Below, one piece after another: positions 26,105-35,288 of a stretch of 64,000 nucleotides of DNA. Positions within the stretch are counted from its first letter, which is position 1; every line of letters starts with the position of its first letter. The notes below the pieces were generated by a model, which worked only from the letters and a program-made list of their open reading frames with translations, was not told the DNA's origin and did not search any database. This stretch comes from Bacillus gaemokensis. GTDB taxonomy: Bacteria > Bacillota > Bacilli > Bacillales > Bacillaceae_G. Where the stretch lies: contig NZ_LTAQ01000012.1 of the NCBI RefSeq assembly GCF_001590835.1, positions 217,169-281,168 on the forward strand, given 5' to 3'. The position numbers and the translations under genes were made by a program.

Positions 26105-27535
26105 ATGTCGTTAAAACGAAATATGGTGCTTGGTATTGCTGGGTTGTTAATCCCGATTCTGTTTTTACTGTATACGGTAACTTACATTGCGCTTGAGAAG
26201 AATATGTATCATAGTGCAGCGGATTCATTGGAGAAGTTAAGTGTAGAGGCACAAATCTACACGATGAATTATTTAGAGAAGGAAGCTGGCGTGGAGACGC
26301 TTGGACCGAATTCTATGCTGATTGCTTCTTATTTAGCGAAGCGGATGGATGTACGGGTACAGATGGTTGGGAAGAATGGAGATGTCGTTGCGGATACGCA
26401 AAAAGGAGCATTACTTCATAAGAACATAGATATGGATCGGTCGTTACAAGGAAAGAAGGCTTATGTTTTTGAAAATGGTGATCCAGCCCCGCTTCTATTA
26501 TTTTCTAGTCCTGTTTATTACGGGAATGAAGTGATTGGGGCCATCCGTTTTATTCATGAATTGCAAGATGAGAAAGAGGTCTTAACGAATGTGAGCTGGA
26601 CGTTTTTTGTTACATCTCTTTGTTTAGTAGCTGGCGGTATTTTCTTTGCGATTCGTTTAGCGAAGTCTCTTCATAAGCCAATTGATCAACTAAGACAAAT
26701 GGCAAAGCGGCTTGCGAATGGGGATTATAAAAGCAAAATTGAGTTAAATGAGTATGTGGAAATTGCACAGTTATCAGCATCTTTCAATGCGATGGCTGAG
26801 GGGATTGAACTGCATATTACGCAGCTGAAGGAAGAGAAAGAGAAGCAGAAAGATTTCTTAGACCGGATTACACATGAGCTAAAGACACCACTTACGGCGA
26901 TTATCGGTTATGTGGATTTAATTCCGAAACTGCAATCTAAAGAGGACGTACAGGAGAGTCTTCATTATGTTTCAGTTGAGAGCCAACGGTTACTATCTCT
27001 TGTTGAGGAGTTATTACAATCTTCAAAGTACGGGACAAGTACATTTGAAGTGTCACCAACGATCGTGGATATAAAAGCGCTTGCCGAAGAAGCGATTTCT
27101 ATTGTGAAACCTCGTCTTCAGCAATATGAGATAGAGGTTGTGACGGAGTTAACGGAAGTGCATGTTGTTGCTGATTTTGATAAGACGAAGCAGATCTTTT
27201 TGAATGTGTTTGATAATGCGATTAAATATAGTGATGCGGCGCAAATGCGTATAACTGTAGTTGTGAATGAGAACGAAGCCAAAGTTCTGATTCATGATGA
27301 TGGAATTGGTATGGATGAAAATGTATTAGCTGAATGGAATCGTTCTCCAAAAGGGAAAGTACTCGCTTCTAGTTACGGAAATGGGTACGGTTTATTCATT
27401 TGCCAGGAGATTATGAATAAGCAAGGCGGAAGTATGCGAATTGAGAGTAGTGAAGAAATAGGAACGATGGTGCAAATTACATTCTTACTACCAAGAAGTT
27501 TGGAATATATAAAAAACTTGAAAGCGGTTAAATGA
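26105..27535 (+). CDS. Sensor histidine kinase
   Basis: 476 aa, 11 nt after the regulator, with AAAAGGTG. Two membrane helices (about 8-30 and 167-187) bracket an extracellular sensor domain of about 135 residues. A HAMP region follows (KSLHKPIDQLRQMAKRLANGDY, in parts, about 191-240), then HisKA with FLDRITHELKTPLTAIIGY (phospho-His at about 257) and HATPase boxes N (NVFDNAIKYSD), G1 (HDDGIGMD) and G2 (GNGYGLFIC). It probably senses the ligand together with the lipoprotein encoded downstream. Confidence 0.93.
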   Translation: MSLKRNMVLGIAGLLIPILFLLYTVTYIALEKNMYHSAADSLEKLSVEAQIYTMNYLEKEAGVETLGPNSMLIASYLAKRMDVRVQMVGKNGDVVADTQKGALLHKNIDMDRSLQGKKAYVFENGDPAPLLLFSSPVYYGNEVIGAIRFIHELQDEKEVLTNVSWTFFVTSLCLVAGGIFFAIRLAKSLHKPIDQLRQMAKRLANGDYKSKIELNEYVEIAQLSASFNAMAEGIELHITQLKEEKEKQKDFLDRITHELKTPLTAIIGYVDLIPKLQSKEDVQESLHYVSVESQRLLSLVEELLQSSKYGTSTFEVSPTIVDIKALAEEAISIVKPRLQQYEIEVVTELTEVHVVADFDKTKQIFLNVFDNAIKYSDAAQMRITVVVNENEAKVLIHDDGIGMDENVLAEWNRSPKGKVLASSYGNGYGLFICQEIMNKQGGSMRIESSEEIGTMVQITFLLPRSLEYIKNLKAVK

Positions 27536-27601
27536 TACATTTATGAAACAATTATGCAGTATTTTCGAAACAACGTTTTTTTATCTTGGAGGTAGGCAGA
27601 A

Positions 27602-28384
27602 ATGAAAAGGCTATCATTTCAAATTCTCTTGTTTGTCTTTTGTATGATTGCTTCTCTTATAGTGTTTTATGTTTTAGAGAAGCAACTATATAATCACGTT
27701 ACAATCGTGAATGATAAGCAAGCCGTTTTAGAAAGAGTGAATGAATCTCTTCCTAATGAAGTGAAAGTAAGACATGAGAAGTGGGGAGAAGTAGTTGTAA
27801 CAGATGAAGTTCGTCTGCATGCGATTGTTTCATTCTTTGACCGGATTCGAATGGAGGAAACAGAGGCGAAGATCCATGAACAAGTATTTACTGGAGAAGT
27901 AACGTACTTGAATGGACATAAGCGTACTTTTGCAGTAGGTGACTTGTTCCAGTATGAGGAAAGCGTATACGGAAAGAATGGTACGGATCCAATGATTTCC
28001 GCATTCCAAACGTATTTGCTGGGCTTGTATTATACACCGGAGTCTATTAGTGATTTCTTTGCATCAGCAAAGGAAGTCGTCGTGCGGCAAGGTGATATAG
28101 TACGTTCTACTGATCTTACGCGATTACTTGATTCGATTCGGCAAGCAAAGCAAATTACAGACTACGGAGAAATTCAGGAGCTACTGCAATCGCAGAAGGA
28201 TCCAATCGGTTATATGACTGCTTACAAAACAGGGAAGCATGTAAAGAATGAACGTAAGGATATTCTTACGATTTCTGTATATCCTTCTTACTTTGTTGTG
28301 CAGTATCTTGGTGATAATAATGGAAATGTGATGTATATGAAAGGCTCCCTAGCAGCGTTATTTGTAAAGGAGAGTGCTTCATGA
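27602..28384 (+). CDS. Membrane-anchored extracytoplasmic protein of unknown function
   Basis: 260 aa, TTGGAGG site. One N-terminal helix (about 5-25) and an otherwise soluble extracellular part without recognised catalytic motifs. The stop overlaps the next start (ATGA), so it is co-translated with the solute-binding lipoprotein. Position in a kinase-transporter operon suggests it links ligand capture to the kinase, as accessory proteins do in other three-component systems. I do not recognise the family with certainty. Confidence 0.72.
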   Translation: MKRLSFQILLFVFCMIASLIVFYVLEKQLYNHVTIVNDKQAVLERVNESLPNEVKVRHEKWGEVVVTDEVRLHAIVSFFDRIRMEETEAKIHEQVFTGEVTYLNGHKRTFAVGDLFQYEESVYGKNGTDPMISAFQTYLLGLYYTPESISDFFASAKEVVVRQGDIVRSTDLTRLLDSIRQAKQITDYGEIQELLQSQKDPIGYMTAYKTGKHVKNERKDILTISVYPSYFVVQYLGDNNGNVMYMKGSLAALFVKESAS

Positions 28385-29415
28385 GAAAGATAGCCTTTTT
28401 CTTCTTTTTGCTAATAATTGGAGGAGCGATGTCTAGTTGCTCTCGAGATACAACTACTATCAAATATAATAAAAATGGTCTTCCAAATTTAAAAGATCGC
28501 CATATCGTCGCGTATGTGGCGGCTCGTGAAGAAGTTGGTGAAGCACTTCTTTCATCGTTTTGTAAACCGCGCGAGTGTACGTATGAATTTATTCGTCTTT
28601 CGACAGAAGAGCTTCTCAGAAGAGTCGAAGAAGAAGCGGGAAATCCGAAGGCGGATATTATCATTGGCGGTACAGTGGATGCGCATCAAACGATGAAGCG
28701 AAAAAATCTATCCATACCTGTTACAAGTCAGCGTGCAAATCGGATTGCAAAAGCCGTTAAAGATAAGGATGGCTTTTGGTCTGGATATGAAGTGGAGCAG
28801 CTGGCAATCGCGATTAATAAGGAGCGATGGGATAAGGAAATAGCGCCGCTTGGACTTACTTATCCTTCAGGGTGGAAGGACTTATTACATCCTGCGTATG
28901 CCGGAAAGGTTGTTATGCCGGATCCGAATGTATCAGGAACAGCCTATACGTTGTTCCAATCACTTATTGATACATTTGGGGAAGAAGAGACTCGAGATTA
29001 TGTAAAGAGCCTTGCGGGGCAAGTCGCAGAAGTAACGGTGAACGGTTATATGCCTGCTGAGTATGTAGCAAGCGGTGAGTATATGATTGGGATTAACTTC
29101 ATGGGAGACCAACGGATGCTTCAAAAACAAGGCTTTCCGATTTTGAGTAAAGTACCTGAGCAAACAGGGGTATCTGTCAATGCGATTTCGAAACTGAAAC
29201 ATGCACCGAGTGGTATTATAGCGGATTTATTTATTGATTATTGTTTGTCAGAAGAAGCGGGGCATATTTTAGAAAAGGTTTCGTTTGGCGTACCAACGAT
29301 GCTTGGGAAGAATCAGAAAGAAATAGAAGGTCAGCCTGTTAGAAGAACGAACAAAAATGTATCAGATAGTGGAGTAATCGAGATATGGAATAGACAACGT
29401 CTCTCTCAAAAGTGA
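28381..29415 (+). CDS. Extracellular solute-binding lipoprotein (PgtC-like)
   Basis: 344 aa. A lipoprotein signal with lipobox GAMSSC puts the lipidated Cys at about 20. The mature part has the Fe(III)/phosphonate-type binding fold: HIVAYVAAREEVGEALLSSF, ADIIIGGTVDAHQ, YPSGWKDLLHPAYAGKVVMPDP, SGTAY and VGINFMGD-like IGINFMGDQ. No ABC permease or ATPase is nearby, so it is more likely a sensing component than an importer subunit. Salmonella PgtC is the analogous part of the phosphoglycerate-sensing system. Confidence 0.85.
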   Translation: MRKIAFFFFLLIIGGAMSSCSRDTTTIKYNKNGLPNLKDRHIVAYVAAREEVGEALLSSFCKPRECTYEFIRLSTEELLRRVEEEAGNPKADIIIGGTVDAHQTMKRKNLSIPVTSQRANRIAKAVKDKDGFWSGYEVEQLAIAINKERWDKEIAPLGLTYPSGWKDLLHPAYAGKVVMPDPNVSGTAYTLFQSLIDTFGEEETRDYVKSLAGQVAEVTVNGYMPAEYVASGEYMIGINFMGDQRMLQKQGFPILSKVPEQTGVSVNAISKLKHAPSGIIADLFIDYCLSEEAGHILEKVSFGVPTMLGKNQKEIEGQPVRRTNKNVSDSGVIEIWNRQRLSQK

Positions 29416-29434
29416 GAAAAGGAGAAGAGATGAT

Positions 29435-30766
29435 ATGTTTAAATGGCTTAAACCAGCACCAATAATTGAACGCTTGCCAGCGAATATGATTGATCAAGTG
29501 TATAGATTATTACGTATTCGTGTGTTAATCGGGATTTCAGTTGGATATGCAGCGTATTACTTAGTTCGCAGTAATTTTAATTTATCAACTACGTATTTAG
29601 TGGAAGAGTTTGGGTTTAGTACTACACAAATTGGACTATTAGGTGCGGTAATGGCAATTGTGTATGGACTTAGTAAGTTCTTTATGGGGAATTTATCGGA
29701 TAAGGCTTTCGCCCAGCGTTTTATAGCGGTTGGTTTATTCTTATCAGGACTTGTAAATATTTGCTTTGGATTTGCATCTACCTTTGGAATGATTCTAACA
29801 CTACTTGTGCTTAACGGTGTTGTACAAGGTATGGGTGCACCACCTTGTAGTATCGTTATGACAAAGTGGTTCTCGAAGAAAGAGCGCGGCACAAAAACAG
29901 GAATTTGGAATATTTCACATAACATTGGTGGAATGCTTGTACCACCACTTATTGGAATTGGTGTAGGGATATTCGGTGAAAATCATTGGCAGGGCGGCGT
30001 ATTCATTTTCCCAGCAATTATTGCAATGGTGATTTCAGTTCTTGTTTGGATTAATGCAAAGGATACACCGGAATCTTCTGGTCTTCCTCCGATTGATGAA
30101 TATCGTAATGATTATGAAAACCTTGAGAAGTTAGATAACGCTAACCAGATTTCTCCAAAAGAAATTTTGATGAAATATGTAGTGAAAAACAAATTTGTTT
30201 GGTACTTATGTATTGCAAATGCATTTGTATATTTAATTCGTTTCGGTGTTATTAACTGGGTACCACTTTATTTAACAACAGTTAAAGGATTTACAAAAAC
30301 AGAAGCGCATGCAGCGTATTCGATATTTGAAGCAGCTGCGATTCCGAGTTCTTTAATCGTCGGTTTTTTAAGTGATAAATTATTTAAAGGAAAACGTATG
30401 CCACTATGTGTTATTAGTATGGCTGGAGTTGTTATTGGAACGCTTGTATATTGGCAAGCTACGAATATCCTGGTTGTGAGTATTGCGGTTTCTATCATTG
30501 GTTGCTTAATTTATGTACCACAGTTTTTAATCGGTTTAAGTGCGATGGAATTAGTACCGAAATTTGCAGTAGGTACAACGGTTGGTATGTGTGGTCTGTT
30601 TGGCTATGTAGGAGGAAGTTTTGTAGCAAACGCAGCGATTGGTATTATTGTTGATCGCTCTGGTTGGGACGGTTGCTTCATGTTACTATTAGCAGGCGGT
30701 ATTTTATCAACGGTATTCTTACTTATTGTGCAGCTTGGACATGAGAGAAAAGGTAAAATAGCATAA
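29435..30766 (+). CDS. pgtP: Organophosphate:phosphate antiporter, PgtP-like
   Basis: 443 aa, about 12 membrane helices, OPA branch of the major facilitator superfamily. GYAAYYLVRSNFNLS in helix 1, LSDKAFAQRFIAVGLFLSGLVN, GMGAPPCSIVMTKWFSKKERGTKTGIWN and a second-half YLIRFGVINWVPLYL match GlpT/UhpT/PgtP. These exchange inorganic phosphate for phosphorylated three-carbon or sugar compounds. Its linkage to a kinase, regulator and PgtC-like lipoprotein favours phosphoglycerate or phosphoenolpyruvate as substrate. GlpT or UhpT activity remains possible. Confidence 0.88.
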   Translation: MFKWLKPAPIIERLPANMIDQVYRLLRIRVLIGISVGYAAYYLVRSNFNLSTTYLVEEFGFSTTQIGLLGAVMAIVYGLSKFFMGNLSDKAFAQRFIAVGLFLSGLVNICFGFASTFGMILTLLVLNGVVQGMGAPPCSIVMTKWFSKKERGTKTGIWNISHNIGGMLVPPLIGIGVGIFGENHWQGGVFIFPAIIAMVISVLVWINAKDTPESSGLPPIDEYRNDYENLEKLDNANQISPKEILMKYVVKNKFVWYLCIANAFVYLIRFGVINWVPLYLTTVKGFTKTEAHAAYSIFEAAAIPSSLIVGFLSDKLFKGKRMPLCVISMAGVVIGTLVYWQATNILVVSIAVSIIGCLIYVPQFLIGLSAMELVPKFAVGTTVGMCGLFGYVGGSFVANAAIGIIVDRSGWDGCFMLLLAGGILSTVFLLIVQLGHERKGKIA

Positions 30767-30778
30767 TTGTTTATGTAA

Positions 30779-30820
30779 AGAAGCTATCCAAAAGAATTAT
30801 GTTTGGATAGCTTCTTTTTG
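30779..30820. terminator. Bidirectional terminator
   Basis: AGAAGCTATCCAAA pairs with TTTGGATAGCTTCT (14 bp), then TTTTTG. It serves pgtP and the convergent gene at 30797. Confidence 0.88.
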
Positions 30821-31183
30821 TATGCGGAGTACTTGTTTTTTTAGAATAGATTTGTACAACATAAATGATGCGAATCCACCTAATATTGTTGAAGCAACAT
30901 CTTTTACATCAAATATCATGTTCAAAGATAGCTGTTCAAATTCATATAGTAAGGCCCCTGCTGTAACAAGTGCAATGGTTCGAATGGCAACCTTCTTTTT
31001 TTTCATTTCTGAAAGGGAAAATATAATAAATGTCATGCCGATTACAAAAAGAAAACTCGGTACACTATCAGCTAATCCAAAATCGGAAATATGATTTTGA
31101 TAGATGAATTGCCGATAAGGAAATTTTGCGACAAATCCTAATAGGCTGATAGTAAATCCGATGAGTAGAAAATATTTCTTCAT
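30797..31183 (-). CDS. Small integral membrane protein, VanZ-like
   Basis: 128 aa with four predicted helices. FPYRQFIYQNHISDFGLADSVPSFLFVIGM and DVKDVASTILGGFASFMLY resemble the spacing of VanZ-family proteins (conserved Asp before the last helix). GGAGG lies upstream of the ATG. Function is unknown. The gene is convergent to pgtP and unrelated to it. Confidence 0.68.
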   Translation of the reverse strand: MKKYFLLIGFTISLLGFVAKFPYRQFIYQNHISDFGLADSVPSFLFVIGMTFIIFSLSEMKKKKVAIRTIALVTAGALLYEFEQLSLNMIFDVKDVASTILGGFASFMLYKSILKKQVLRIQKEAIQT

Positions 31184-31327
31184 GTGCCGGCCTCCTGTTA
31201 AGGTTGTGGTTTATTTAGTTTTATTATACAAAATTTTACAAATATTTTACAGTATATTCAAAAACAAGTGCTAAAATGAAGTGGAAGTTGATAAGGGAAA
31301 TTATATGTATAAAGGAGATGCTAGAAG

Positions 31328-31777
31328 TTGACGATTTTCTTATCAGAAGTAGAGACGTTTTGTTTATGCTCGGCAACTGTCGTAGAAAAGAATTGTACAT
31401 TTGATTTTGTCGTTCGTAGCACGCCGATTGGGATTTCAATTTGTTTAGTAGAGAATAGTTATGAAGAAGAATGGCTTCCAGTAAAGATTGAAACGTATTT
31501 GAAGGTGAACGCGGGTATGTTTCCAGACGAAGAAGCGAAAGAGGATTTTCGCAAACAATTAAATAGTGAAACAGGCTGGATGCTAGATAAGCAGGGAGAG
31601 AATGCAGGCAGCCTTGTTCAAAGAGCGATGCGAATTTCTGAGTACGAAGCATTTCAAACAGTTGAAAAGAATATTCCACGTAAGATGAGGAAAGATTTGA
31701 CGGATATTTCTTTGGAAGATGAATCGAATCAAGTGCCAACGAGCCTTTTTGGGAAACGTCCAAGTCACCTTATGTAG
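31328..31777 (+). CDS. Conserved soluble protein of unknown function (149 aa)
   Basis: TTG start after AAAGGAG. The protein is acidic, with no signal peptide or helix. Three Cys occur near the N-terminus (CLCSATVVEKNC). Balanced composition and a terminator overlapping its stop support it over the antisense frame. I recognise no domain. Confidence 0.68.
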   Translation: MTIFLSEVETFCLCSATVVEKNCTFDFVVRSTPIGISICLVENSYEEEWLPVKIETYLKVNAGMFPDEEAKEDFRKQLNSETGWMLDKQGENAGSLVQRAMRISEYEAFQTVEKNIPRKMRKDLTDISLEDESNQVPTSLFGKRPSHLM

Positions 31778-31790
31778 GGTGGCTTTTTTG
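31762..31790 (+). terminator. Terminator overlapping the 149-aa gene stop
   Basis: AAGTCACC/GGTGGCTT stem (one G-U) with a short loop and TTTTTTG. Confidence 0.78.
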
Positions 31791-31976
31791 TACCTTAAAA
31801 CTTTCTTAAAAGATAAGCTCATATATTTCTAAACATTGGTATTTTTGTTACAATATAAGTGATGGTGTAAAACTTTGTAAAGAGAGCGTAATAATGTAAA
31901 CAGGTGCGTTTTTCTTTTTCTGAAAGTTTTGTACAATTTAATAATCATTATATTAATATATAAAAGGGGAGAGAAT

Positions 31977-33167
31977 ATGTTACCAAATACCGTTCGTACT
32001 CCAAACAAGAAGAAGAAATGGATTATTATTGGGGTTATCGCATTAATTGTGATCGTTGCGGCCGTCAATATTTTCATGATGCAAGGGAAGAAGAAGGGCG
32101 ATGCGAAAGCTGATGCTGTTAGCTTTGAGAAAGTAACAGAACGTAAACTAAACAATACAAAGTTAATTTCTGGTCAAGTAAAGCCTGGAAATATTGAAAG
32201 CTTCTATGCAGAACCGACAAAAGGAAAAGTGAAAGATATTGCGGTAAAAGAAGGACAAGAAGTAGAAAAAGGAACGAAATTATTCTCTTATGATAATGAA
32301 GAAATCAATTTACAAATGAAGCAAGCTGAGCTTGATCAAAAAATGGCTACTATGCGCTATGATCAAGGGAAAAAGAAAATAGATTCACTAAAGAAAGAGA
32401 TTAAGAAAGCGAAAGATAGCGGTGCTGGAAAAGAAGTAACAGATCCAATGGAAGAGCAAGTAAGTGAATTAGAAATGCAGCAAAAAACAGTGGATCTTGA
32501 GAAAGAAAAAGGTCAATTACAAAAAGAAGAGTTAAATAAAAAACAAAAAGAACTTACGATTTATAGTAACTTTGCGGGTGTTGTACAAAAGTTAGATAAA
32601 GATGCAGCGCAAAGTTCGGCGCAAGCAATGGGTGGACAAGGGAAATCATTCTTACAACTTGCTTCTAAAGATCCGTTCCAAATTCAAGGAACATTAACAG
32701 AACTTCAAAAATCACAAATTCAAAAAGATCAACCGTTTACTGTAACTGCAAAAGCAAATAGCAAGAAAAAATGGACAGGGAAGATTACAGAAGTAAGTGA
32801 ATTCCCAACAAGTGCTGAAATGGCAGCAGCTGGAGCAGGCGGTGAGGCAACACAAAATATGTCTCAGTATACATATAAAGCTAGTTTAGATAGTCAAGAC
32901 GGATTATCCCCAGGCTATCATGTATCTTTACAAGTAAACCTAGAAAATAAGCAAATGATTGCTGTTCCTAGTAAGAGTATTGTAGAAAAAGGCGATGACG
33001 CATTTGTTTATGTAGAGGATAAAGGAAAGCTTCGTAAACAAAATGTGAAAAAAGGTTCTACTGATAGTGACTGGACAGAAGTTCTTGAAGGCGTAACAGT
33101 GGGGCAAAAGGTGGTTAAAAATCCTTCCGACAACGTGTATGACGGAATGGAAGTGAAAGAAAAATGA
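31977..33167 (+). CDS. yknX: Efflux periplasmic-adaptor subunit, YknX-like
   Basis: 396 aa. The ATG at 31977 follows AAAAGGGGAG; an upstream in-frame codon at 31929 has no site. One N-terminal helix (about 14-34) anchors a membrane-fusion protein with lipoyl half-motifs (KGKVKDIAVKEGQEVEKGTKLF, in parts), a coiled-coil hairpin (about 105-190) and beta-barrel/membrane-proximal regions. In B. subtilis YknX connects to YknY and YknZ and protects against the SdpC toxin. TTGTAC and TATTAA boxes 16 nt apart (31929-31956) may be the promoter. The stop overlaps the ATPase start. Confidence 0.88.
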   Translation: MLPNTVRTPNKKKKWIIIGVIALIVIVAAVNIFMMQGKKKGDAKADAVSFEKVTERKLNNTKLISGQVKPGNIESFYAEPTKGKVKDIAVKEGQEVEKGTKLFSYDNEEINLQMKQAELDQKMATMRYDQGKKKIDSLKKEIKKAKDSGAGKEVTDPMEEQVSELEMQQKTVDLEKEKGQLQKEELNKKQKELTIYSNFAGVVQKLDKDAAQSSAQAMGGQGKSFLQLASKDPFQIQGTLTELQKSQIQKDQPFTVTAKANSKKKWTGKITEVSEFPTSAEMAAAGAGGEATQNMSQYTYKASLDSQDGLSPGYHVSLQVNLENKQMIAVPSKSIVEKGDDAFVYVEDKGKLRKQNVKKGSTDSDWTEVLEGVTVGQKVVKNPSDNVYDGMEVKEK

Positions 33168-33844
33168 TTACGTTAAATAACATTCATAAAACATATTATC
33201 AAGGAAAGCTTGCAGTACCAATTCTACATGGGATTAGCTTAACAATTCAAAGTGGTGAGTTTGTTTCGATTATGGGACCGTCTGGTTCGGGGAAATCAAC
33301 GCTTATGAATATTATCGGTTGTTTGGATCGTCCAACAGAAGGCGAATATATGTTGAACGATGTGAATATCTTAACAGCAGACGAGTCAAAACTTGCTCTT
33401 ATCCGTAACGAATATATCGGCTTTGTGTTCCAGCACTTTAATTTACTGCCGCGTCTTTCAGCTGTAGAAAATGTAGAGCTTCCACTTATCTACGGTGGCG
33501 TGAAGAAAGCTGAGCGTCGCCAAAGAGCTCTTGAGGCACTTGGAAAGGTTGGATTGTCAGACAGGGTACATCACTTGCCAAGCGAACTTTCAGGTGGACA
33601 GAAGCAACGTGTGGCGATTGCACGCTCCATTGCAAATGATCCAACATTTATTATGGCCGATGAACCAACAGGTGCCCTTGATACGAAATCTGGGGAACAG
33701 GTTATGGATATTTTTACTAAGTTAAATGCAGAAGGTTCTACGATTGTAATGGTTACGCATGAAGAAGAAGTAGCAGCGTATTCTTCACGCCGAATCGTTC
33801 TAAGAGACGGAAAAGTCACAGAAGATAGAAGGTGTGCGATATGA
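33164..33844 (+). CDS. yknY: MacB-type ABC transporter ATPase, YknY-like
   Basis: 226 aa, ATGA overlap with the adaptor. Walker A GPSGSGKST (about 38-46), Q-loop FVFQHFNLLPRLSA, signature LSGGQKQRVAIARS (about 144-157), Walker B FIMADEPTGALD and H-loop VTHEEE. It powers the YknZ permease in mechanotransmission-type export of peptides or drugs. Confidence 0.93.
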   Translation: MITLNNIHKTYYQGKLAVPILHGISLTIQSGEFVSIMGPSGSGKSTLMNIIGCLDRPTEGEYMLNDVNILTADESKLALIRNEYIGFVFQHFNLLPRLSAVENVELPLIYGGVKKAERRQRALEALGKVGLSDRVHHLPSELSGGQKQRVAIARSIANDPTFIMADEPTGALDTKSGEQVMDIFTKLNAEGSTIVMVTHEEEVAAYSSRRIVLRDGKVTEDRRCAI

Positions 33845-35040
33845 GTTTACTAGATAGTATAAAAATTGCCCTATCTTCTATTCTAGCTCATAAACTGCGC
33901 TCAGCACTTACGATGCTTGGGATTATTATTGGTGTAGGTTCCATTATTACCGTTGTTGCGATTGGGCAGGGCGGAGAAGCGATGTTAAAGTCGCAATTCG
34001 TTGGTTCTGGTAATAGTGTCATTCCGATTAATTTTAAAGTGGATATTAATGATCCATTTGGCGGAGAATTAAATGGGCGACCGCCTGTAACGGAAGAAGA
34101 TATTTTTGAAGTTAAAAAGTTGCCAGAGATTGCCCACGTTGTGACAACAAATTCAACAACGGAACCAATTGACGTGAATGAAAAGAAAGAACTAACGAGT
34201 ATTACAGGACTTGATAGTGCATATTTTTCAGTTAATAAAATTAAGGTTCTAAAGGGCCGTACTTTAAATGAAACGGATATTACGCAAGGGAATAACGTTG
34301 TCATGATTAGTACAGGTATGGAAGAAAAGGTATATGCGAAAGAAAATCCTGTAGGTAAGATTATCGAAATAAAAGGACAGCCAATGCAAATTATCGGTGT
34401 GTATAAATCAGATAATGATTTTTTGGGCATGAGTATGTCTGAAGCACTTGTTCCGTTAACATTATGGTCAACATTGTATGGAAGAGATGAAATTCAAAAC
34501 ATTTCTGTACAGGCAAAAGATGTAGATAAGATGGAAGAGGCGGGGAAAAAGGCCGTAAATGTATTAAATAATCGCAAGCCTAGCGATGTCCCTGGGAAGT
34601 ATGAGGTCGTGAACTTAGAAGAAATGAAACAAAATATTTCTAAGGTAACAGGTATCATGACGATGATCATCGGCGGTATTGCGGGTATTTCCTTAGTTGT
34701 TGGTGGTATCGGTGTTATGAACATTATGCTTGTATCTGTTACAGAGCGTACACGTGAAATTGGTGTGCGTAAAGCACTTGGAGCAACGCGTAGTAAAATC
34801 TTACTACAATTCTTAATTGAAGCGGTTATGCTAACGCTTCTTGGTGGATTAATCGGAATTGGCCTTGGTTATGGGGGCGCATATATCGTTTCAACATTTG
34901 CGAAATGGCCGCCGCTCGTTTCGTGGGAAGTTGTAGTTGGTGGCGTGTTATTCTCGATGACACTTGGCATTATCTTCGGATTAATCCCAGCGAATAAAGC
35001 AGCGAAATTAGATCCAATTGAAGCACTTCGTTACGAATAG
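33841..35040 (+). CDS. yknZ: MacB-type ABC permease, YknZ-like
   Basis: 399 aa. The ATG at 33841 overlaps the ATPase stop (ATGA); GTG 33832 is inside the previous gene and not needed. Topology is that of MacB: one N-terminal helix (about 20-45, RSALTMLGIIIGVGSIITVVAIGQG region), a large extracellular domain (about 46-270), then three C-terminal helices with GGIGVMNIMLVSVTERTREIGVRKALGA. Completes the YknXYZ exporter. No terminator follows directly; a repeat hairpin lies before the YIP1 gene. Confidence 0.92.
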   Translation: MSLLDSIKIALSSILAHKLRSALTMLGIIIGVGSIITVVAIGQGGEAMLKSQFVGSGNSVIPINFKVDINDPFGGELNGRPPVTEEDIFEVKKLPEIAHVVTTNSTTEPIDVNEKKELTSITGLDSAYFSVNKIKVLKGRTLNETDITQGNNVVMISTGMEEKVYAKENPVGKIIEIKGQPMQIIGVYKSDNDFLGMSMSEALVPLTLWSTLYGRDEIQNISVQAKDVDKMEEAGKKAVNVLNNRKPSDVPGKYEVVNLEEMKQNISKVTGIMTMIIGGIAGISLVVGGIGVMNIMLVSVTERTREIGVRKALGATRSKILLQFLIEAVMLTLLGGLIGIGLGYGGAYIVSTFAKWPPLVSWEVVVGGVLFSMTLGIIFGLIPANKAAKLDPIEALRYE

Positions 35041-35081
35041 ATTGCTAGTGTAGTAGAGAGAACTATCTCTACTATATAAAT

Positions 35082-35230
35082 ACAAATTGAAAAAACGACA
35101 TAAAACCTTTCTTTTTAGCTTGGTATGGTCAGAGTCTCTTCCTGCCCATACCAAGCTAAAACAAAGAGAGAAAACGAGTGCAGATCACTTTTTGTTCTTC
35201 ATAGCAGCGGATTATATGTCGAAAAATCAA
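35082..35230 (-). repeat. Dispersed hairpin repeat, family 1, copy 1
   Basis: Terminal inverted repeats CGACATA (35096-35102) and TATGTCG (35215-35221) enclose a 16-bp perfect hairpin (35113-35128 with 35146-35161). On the minus strand it shares GCTATGAAGAACAAAA, TTTTCTCTCTTTGTTTTA and TTTTTCAATTTGTA-like blocks with the copies at 43856-44158. Size, ends and hairpin resemble the bcr1-type repeats reported for the B. cereus group; the name is not verified. Confidence 0.75.
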
Positions 35231-35288
35231 AATGGATATATACACATGCCCACCAGAACGGGTGATATGAATTCAAGGAGGCGTTAGA

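Noticed and set aside
31236-31763. 175-aa minus-strand ORF
   Set aside because: The plus-strand ORF 31328-31777 has a ribosome binding site, better composition and a terminator at its stop; the minus frame has none of these.
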